From NCBI GenBank assembly GCA_950295325.1, contig OX485803.1, positions 35,295,554 through 35,359,553 of the forward strand: 64,000 nt of DNA, given 5' to 3'. The DNA is from Polytrichum commune. Lineage: Eukaryota; Streptophyta; Polytrichopsida; Polytrichales; Polytrichaceae. Shown piece after piece: positions 59,656 to 64,000 of this stretch (the first letter of the stretch is position 1; every line of letters starts with the position of its first letter). The position numbers and the translations under genes are program-made. A model generated the notes under the pieces. That model had not been told where the DNA came from. It was given only the letters and a program-made list of their open reading frames with translations, and did not search any database.

Positions 59656-62600
59656 TTACCCAGGTCCTTTCCACCCTGACTCCCACCCATCTATTCTCAT
59701 ATTGCACAACACTTGCCCTCCAAACTGTTGCACTACCTCCTGTCTAGGGACCTCAGAATATATGCTTTCTTTAAGTGTATTCAGATTGACATGATTGCTA
59801 ACTGGTGAAGAACCATTTCCTATATTCCTGTCAGAAAACCCAGAAGACACGTCATCTTCTTCATATTCTTCAAGTCTTGGAACACTGCTCTCTTCCTCTT
59901 GTGGAAGTAGTCTTGAATCATCCAGGTTGATATTGGTAGCAGGAACCAAGTCGCCCACCATTTGCAATCCTAATAAACTCACGATTTTCTGGGCCTTTGC
60001 AGCTGCTCCCACTGTGATAAGACTGTGTAACAACTTCTTTAGTGCTGAATTACCATCCATTTTCTCAGGTGTAAGTACTTTTGTTACTATAAAGTGTTCA
60101 ACATCCATCATAGGTAGCTGCTCCAGTGCCTTGCCAAAGACAGATGACCACTCTTGTGTGTCAAGGGCTATGCCTTCCTCAAGTAAAACATTGAGGTGGT
60201 GAATGACCAGTGCGTGTTGGCCAAGCAAATGTAGAGATGAAAGGAGAACTTGGTAGACCTCCGTACTTGGAGATCCATCTGAATACCGCATGTGCCTGAC
60301 CATCTGGAGTATCATATTTTCCTGTCCACACAGTTTCAACACATTTGAGTCCACATAAGACAGCAGGTCAACAGCTGGACAAATAACGTTTTTTTGTATA
60401 GAGTAATCCTTCAACTCAGTGTGACTTCTTTGTCAGGAGTTTGTCCCATATGATTTTTCAAAAAATGTTTTGCATACAATATCAGTAATTTCTTTCCACT
60501 TGTGGTACATCCTCGGAGGTAGTGTTTGAATGTGTATGAAAAGCAACCTATTTCGCTTCATTGAGGGTCAAACTCATTTTAGAACCTCTTGGCATGCCAA
60601 AGTGAGGAGTTTTGACCCTCAATGTACCAATATACAATGTTTTTAGCTCAAACCTCCGAACATGCACCAAAAATGTACCAAACATGGAAGATTTTGTAAG
60701 CACCCAACTCCCTATCAAAGTCATGTTGTGTTAGAGGATAACTCTAACATCAATGATGTAGCAACCTAAAATACTCACCAGATTCACCTAACAAGAAAGT
60801 ATCCCCTGGAACATCTCTTAGACACAGGTTTGAGATCGGGATAAATTGACAGCGACCCAACAAATACAAGAATATGACGCACATACTTTGGTGCATAAGA
60901 AAAGGTCCTACACAAGAGAACAATTTTATTACGCCCTGCAACAAATACCAAAAGAAGCAGATACAAACTCCAAAATACTACACAGTTTTTATTACCACAA
61001 GCAACTGACCAGGTCATTGAAGCTGAGAACAAACTTTCCATGCATCCTCAACAAAATCAAAAGGAAAGTCTACTTGGTGTTCACTGCGGTTGTTTGCAGG
61101 TTGTCTGCAGATGTTATTCACAAAAATGAAGAAACCTGATGCATCTTTGAGATGGAATGTACCAAGTAGACAGACCACGCCCTGAGAAATATTTCAGTGG
61201 AAGCAATTTGCTTGCTCCAGTAAGAATATTCATTAGAGAGAAGACCAACCTGTCCGGCTTTGACAAGGCATGAAATGAACCATGCATGCCGCCTGCAATC
61301 GAGCTTAAATCCACGAGTAAGAACCTCTTGAAAGACATTCTCGAAATCTTCCCACTCTTCACAGCCAGCACAGGCACCCAACATAGACTCGTAAGTGTGA
61401 ACATCTGGAGTCAGCCTCGGGGTACCTTGATTGAATTTTCCAACTTTGTGTCTACCTTTTTTCACACATTCATACAAGTCCTTCGCTTCCTGAAACATGC
61501 GGTGCCGCCCATAAAGAGCAATCATGATGTTGTAGGTTCCCACATTCGGTGCACACAAGTACTGCATGCGCTGGAATACAGAAATTGCATCTTGCCATCG
61601 CCCTGCATTCTCGCAAGCACGAATAAGGCCAGTGTATGTTATGACATCAGACTTTCTCGTAGGCAGGTTTCTTATTTTCTCCACCTGCACACAAGGTGGT
61701 ATAGGATTCAGCCCAGCTACCTGTTATGCCAGACATACAATAACTTCCATACACTATTAATTTTGCAGATTTGTAGGTTTGTAGCAAATAGAGTTATCCT
61801 TTGACTCAGTGTGGCATTTGATCAGGAGTTGAATGTTTTGACACAACACCTTCCATGTTGGGTAAGTTTTTGGCACATTATCGGAGGTGATATTTGATTG
61901 AAGAATATTCTATATTGGTTCATTGAGGGTCAAATTCAATTTGGCATATCAAGAGGTGCTAAAATGAGATTGGCTTTCAATGAACTATTATAGGTTGATC
62001 TTCATTCAATTTCAAGCACTACCTCCAAATATGCACCACAAACAGAAAGGAATTACTAATTTTGTATGCAAAACAACCAAAGGTAAATCTTAGGGAACCG
62101 ACTCTCAATGAAATGTCCCATTGAGTTACAAGGATATCTCTAGTACGTCACATGTGTTCTGCACCTGTAAAAGGGCTTCAGACCAGCGACCCCCAGTACA
62201 AAGAGCACACGCCAAGGCATAGTAAACTCCGGCAGATTTCAGAACCCCTCGCTGCTCCATAAATTCTACCATCTCCACAGCTTTGTCTGCCTCACCAGCT
62301 GCCCCAAGTGCCTCCACTAGGGCTGTCACCAACAAAAGCCAAACATTAGTCCACTGCATTCACTTTAATTGAGTGACTTCAGATTTTTCACTTATATGTC
62401 CTATGCAAGTTGGATGATTGAGTTATCCTGTAGATCAGCATGACTTTGGGTCGGGAGTTGGTTGTTTTCTTCAGAAAACCTATTATGTTCAGTACATTTT
62501 CAGTGCATGCTTGGAGGCCGTGTGGAGGTTTGAACAAAGATCATTGAGTATCGGTACAATGAGGGCCAAACTCCTCATTTTGGCATGCCAAGAGGTGCGA

Positions 62601-64000
62601 AAATGAGTTTGGCCCTCAATGAAACAAAATAGGTTACTCTCCATTCAAATTCAAATACTACCTCTGAGCACCACAAGTGAAATAGGTTATTGATAATGTA
62701 TGCAAAAGAACCAATGGAAAACCATGGGGGACCAACTCTTGACGAAAAGTTCCATTGAGTTACAGGATAACTCTAAAATTTAAGATGTATTTTTCACTCT
62801 TTCATATCAGGCAGGTCAGTATCCTGGGTTCATTATGAGTTGGGCAAAAAAGGAAGCATAAGAACGAGGATGGAATCAACCTTTGAAGGTAGAAGCATTA
62901 GGAAGAAAACCTCCTCTTTCCATAATTTCATAATACCTCCAGGCTGTACCTAGCTGCCCTGATTTCACCATGACCTTCAGCACCAGATATCAAACATCTG
63001 TTAGCCCAGTTTTCCTTGGTAAAGATCACTCGCAAGAAATAAAGTAAGAATAGTAGGAATTATACATAAACTATATGTCCAGCTGGAGTCCTGTCAACTT
63101 TTAAATCCAACAGAAAATTCCAGTAGGTTGTAAACAGAAGGCTACCATGCCCAGAGGTTTCCTTATGGTTCTCTATGAACATTGTTCTACCTCAATTGCA
63201 AGGCCGTAGGTGGCTGAATTAGGAACAATTCCCTGTGATTTCATTTGCTGAAATACCCATCCCACTCCTTTCCATTGTCGATGAGGTGCACATGCATTGA
63301 TCACCTGTAAGCACCCCCACCCAGGTGTCCAACACACATCAAACCTTGGAAGAACTGAAATTGAATCTGTGCTGATCTTTACTATATAAAGAACCACCAT
63401 AAAGGCATCATTCCAGACTGTACCAGAGCTCACAGCCTCAGATTTTACCCATTCAACTAACCTTACCTTCTTGGACAATCAGATTTGGGTCTATCCCATG
63501 AGTACCTGTAATCTCTTGTCTTGTTTCACAATAATATTTTGGCATACCCTACATGCAGGTCAGATTAGCCACTTATTTATTGATTTTAACTTAAAGTGGC
63601 ACATGTCATCATGTGATTGGTAAAACCTCTTAAAAGACGATGTGGACATTGAATTTAGGCAAAGAAGTGCCCAACCAAGCATGGTAGTTACCAACTCTGG
63701 GTTGTAGAGGTTCGTCAAACAGTTCATAGAGAACAGTGTTTTTTTATGACTAGCTGGTCAAAGTATCCTTGTACTGAGTTTCTGATGCATCTCCAAATAG
63801 CTAGGAAACTGACATCTTGGCTGAGAGCATAGAAGGGAAACATTTGACATACAGCATTGTAGACCACAATATCTGGTTGGAGGCAGCCATTCCAATTCAA
63901 ACGGCTCGCAGCATACCCAGCTATATGTTTTTTCCTGGGACCCTCCTTCAAGGATTTTATCAACTCGAGCAGCTGTTCAAGGTGTCCAGCCCGGCCTAGT
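59656..64000 (-). CDS. DG1: DG1-like pentatricopeptide-repeat protein (At5g67570 type), 5' end beyond the window
   Basis: DG1 (DELAYED GREENING 1) is a chloroplast PPR protein needed for early chloroplast gene expression in Arabidopsis. Exons that I support are 64000-63853 (partial), 63304-63191, 62974-62881, 62322-62165, 61684-61250 and the last, 60374-59656. Joined phases agree for the first five. Family-like text includes LGRAGHLEQLLELIK, PDIVVYNA joined to VINACAPHRQWKGVGWVF, PNSATYGLAIE joined to VMVKSGQLGTAWRYYEIM, GVYYALACALCTGGRW, DVITYTGLIRACENAGRW, PNVGTYNIMIALYGRHRMF and DVHTYESMLGACAGCEEW. The last exon holds LLSSLHLLGQHALVIHHLN, TQEWSSVF and an acidic Ser-rich tail ending at TAA 59658-59656. 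Phase between 61250 and 60374 does not match, so one small exon is missing or a different donor is used. A candidate lies near 61,020-61,110 (DFPFDFVEDAWK). The chloroplast signal is off the window. Confidence 0.85.
60400..60745. mobile_element. Intronic palindromic element, copy C (PPR gene, intron before last exon)
   Basis: Ends AGAGTAATCCTTCAACTCAG and TTAGAGGATAACTCT. The centre reads TAGAACCTCTTGGCATGCC, the reverse of the other copies, so this copy is inverted. It begins 26 bp from the inferred acceptor side of the last exon (exon start 60374). Confidence 0.85.
61790..62141. mobile_element. Intronic palindromic element, copy D (PPR gene)
   Basis: Left end AGAGTTATCCTTTGACTCAG, centre GGCATATCAAGAGGTGCTAA, right end TTGAGTTACAAGGATATCTCT. 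It lies between exons 62322-62165 and 61684-61250. Confidence 0.86.
62419..62774. mobile_element. Intronic palindromic element, copy E (PPR gene)
   Basis: Left end GAGTTATCCTGTAGATCAGC, centre GGCATGCCAAGAGGTGCGAA, right end TTGAGTTACAGGATAACTCT. It lies between exons 62974-62881 and 62322-62165. Confidence 0.87.

Noticed and set aside
1-64000. CRISPR arrays, bacterial operons, plasmid or phage features
   Set aside because: No evenly spaced identical repeats with unique spacers and no bacterial-type gene packing. The window is clearly eukaryotic nuclear DNA.

Overview
The window reads as nuclear DNA of a land plant with a large, transposon-rich genome. The genes have many GT-AG introns, the spacers are AT-rich, and Copia, LINE, hAT, CACTA and Mutator-type remains are common. 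Two genes narrow the lineage. A delta-tubulin gene (54.8-58.5 kb) is kept only in plants that make basal bodies and flagellated sperm. Two GLUTAMINE DUMPER-type genes (14.2 and 17.6-18.1 kb) belong to a family I know from vascular plants. Together they point to a seed-free vascular plant (lycophyte or fern) or a cycad/Ginkgo-type gymnosperm. This is inference; the species cannot be read from the sequence.

Layout. 1-3.5 kb: no gene seen. 3.7-7.65 kb: a broken hAT-type transposase (minus strand), split by a hAT-type non-autonomous element with an 8-bp target duplication and by a CACTA-type element with a 3-bp one. 8-9.1 kb: a duplicated block and purine-rich minisatellites. 11.7-12.1 kb: an inverted-repeat element. 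14.2-18.1 kb: two convergent GDU-type genes; the 3' end of the second has been copied about three times in tandem. 21.65-24.26 kb: a large foldback element with ~820-bp near-identical arms and Mutator-like features. 25-33.8 kb: small foldback elements, dispersed repeats and a satellite-like array. 33.8-38.05 kb: a 5'-truncated Copia element with broken pol, an intact antisense ORF with an F-box-like segment, and a probable 3' LTR. 38.4-39.8 kb: a second, older Copia remnant.

42.0-45.4 kb: a complete ECHIDNA/TVP23 gene (minus), rebuilt from six exons, with the start codon alone on its coding exon. 47.5-54.2 kb: an old LINE interrupted by a second LINE, itself interrupted by a 418-bp element; target duplications support both insertions. 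54.8-58.5 kb: delta-tubulin (minus, five exons, one likely GC-AG intron). 59.66-64 kb: a DG1-like (At5g67570 type) pentatricopeptide-repeat gene (minus) whose 5' end lies beyond the right edge. Five copies of one ~350-bp palindromic element sit in five different introns of these last two genes.

The host genes are not one pathway: amino-acid export control (GDU), trans-Golgi trafficking (ECHIDNA), basal-body tubulin and organelle RNA metabolism (DG1-like). Exon calls come from reading frames, splice dinucleotides, intron phase and remembered family sequences; no alignment was run.
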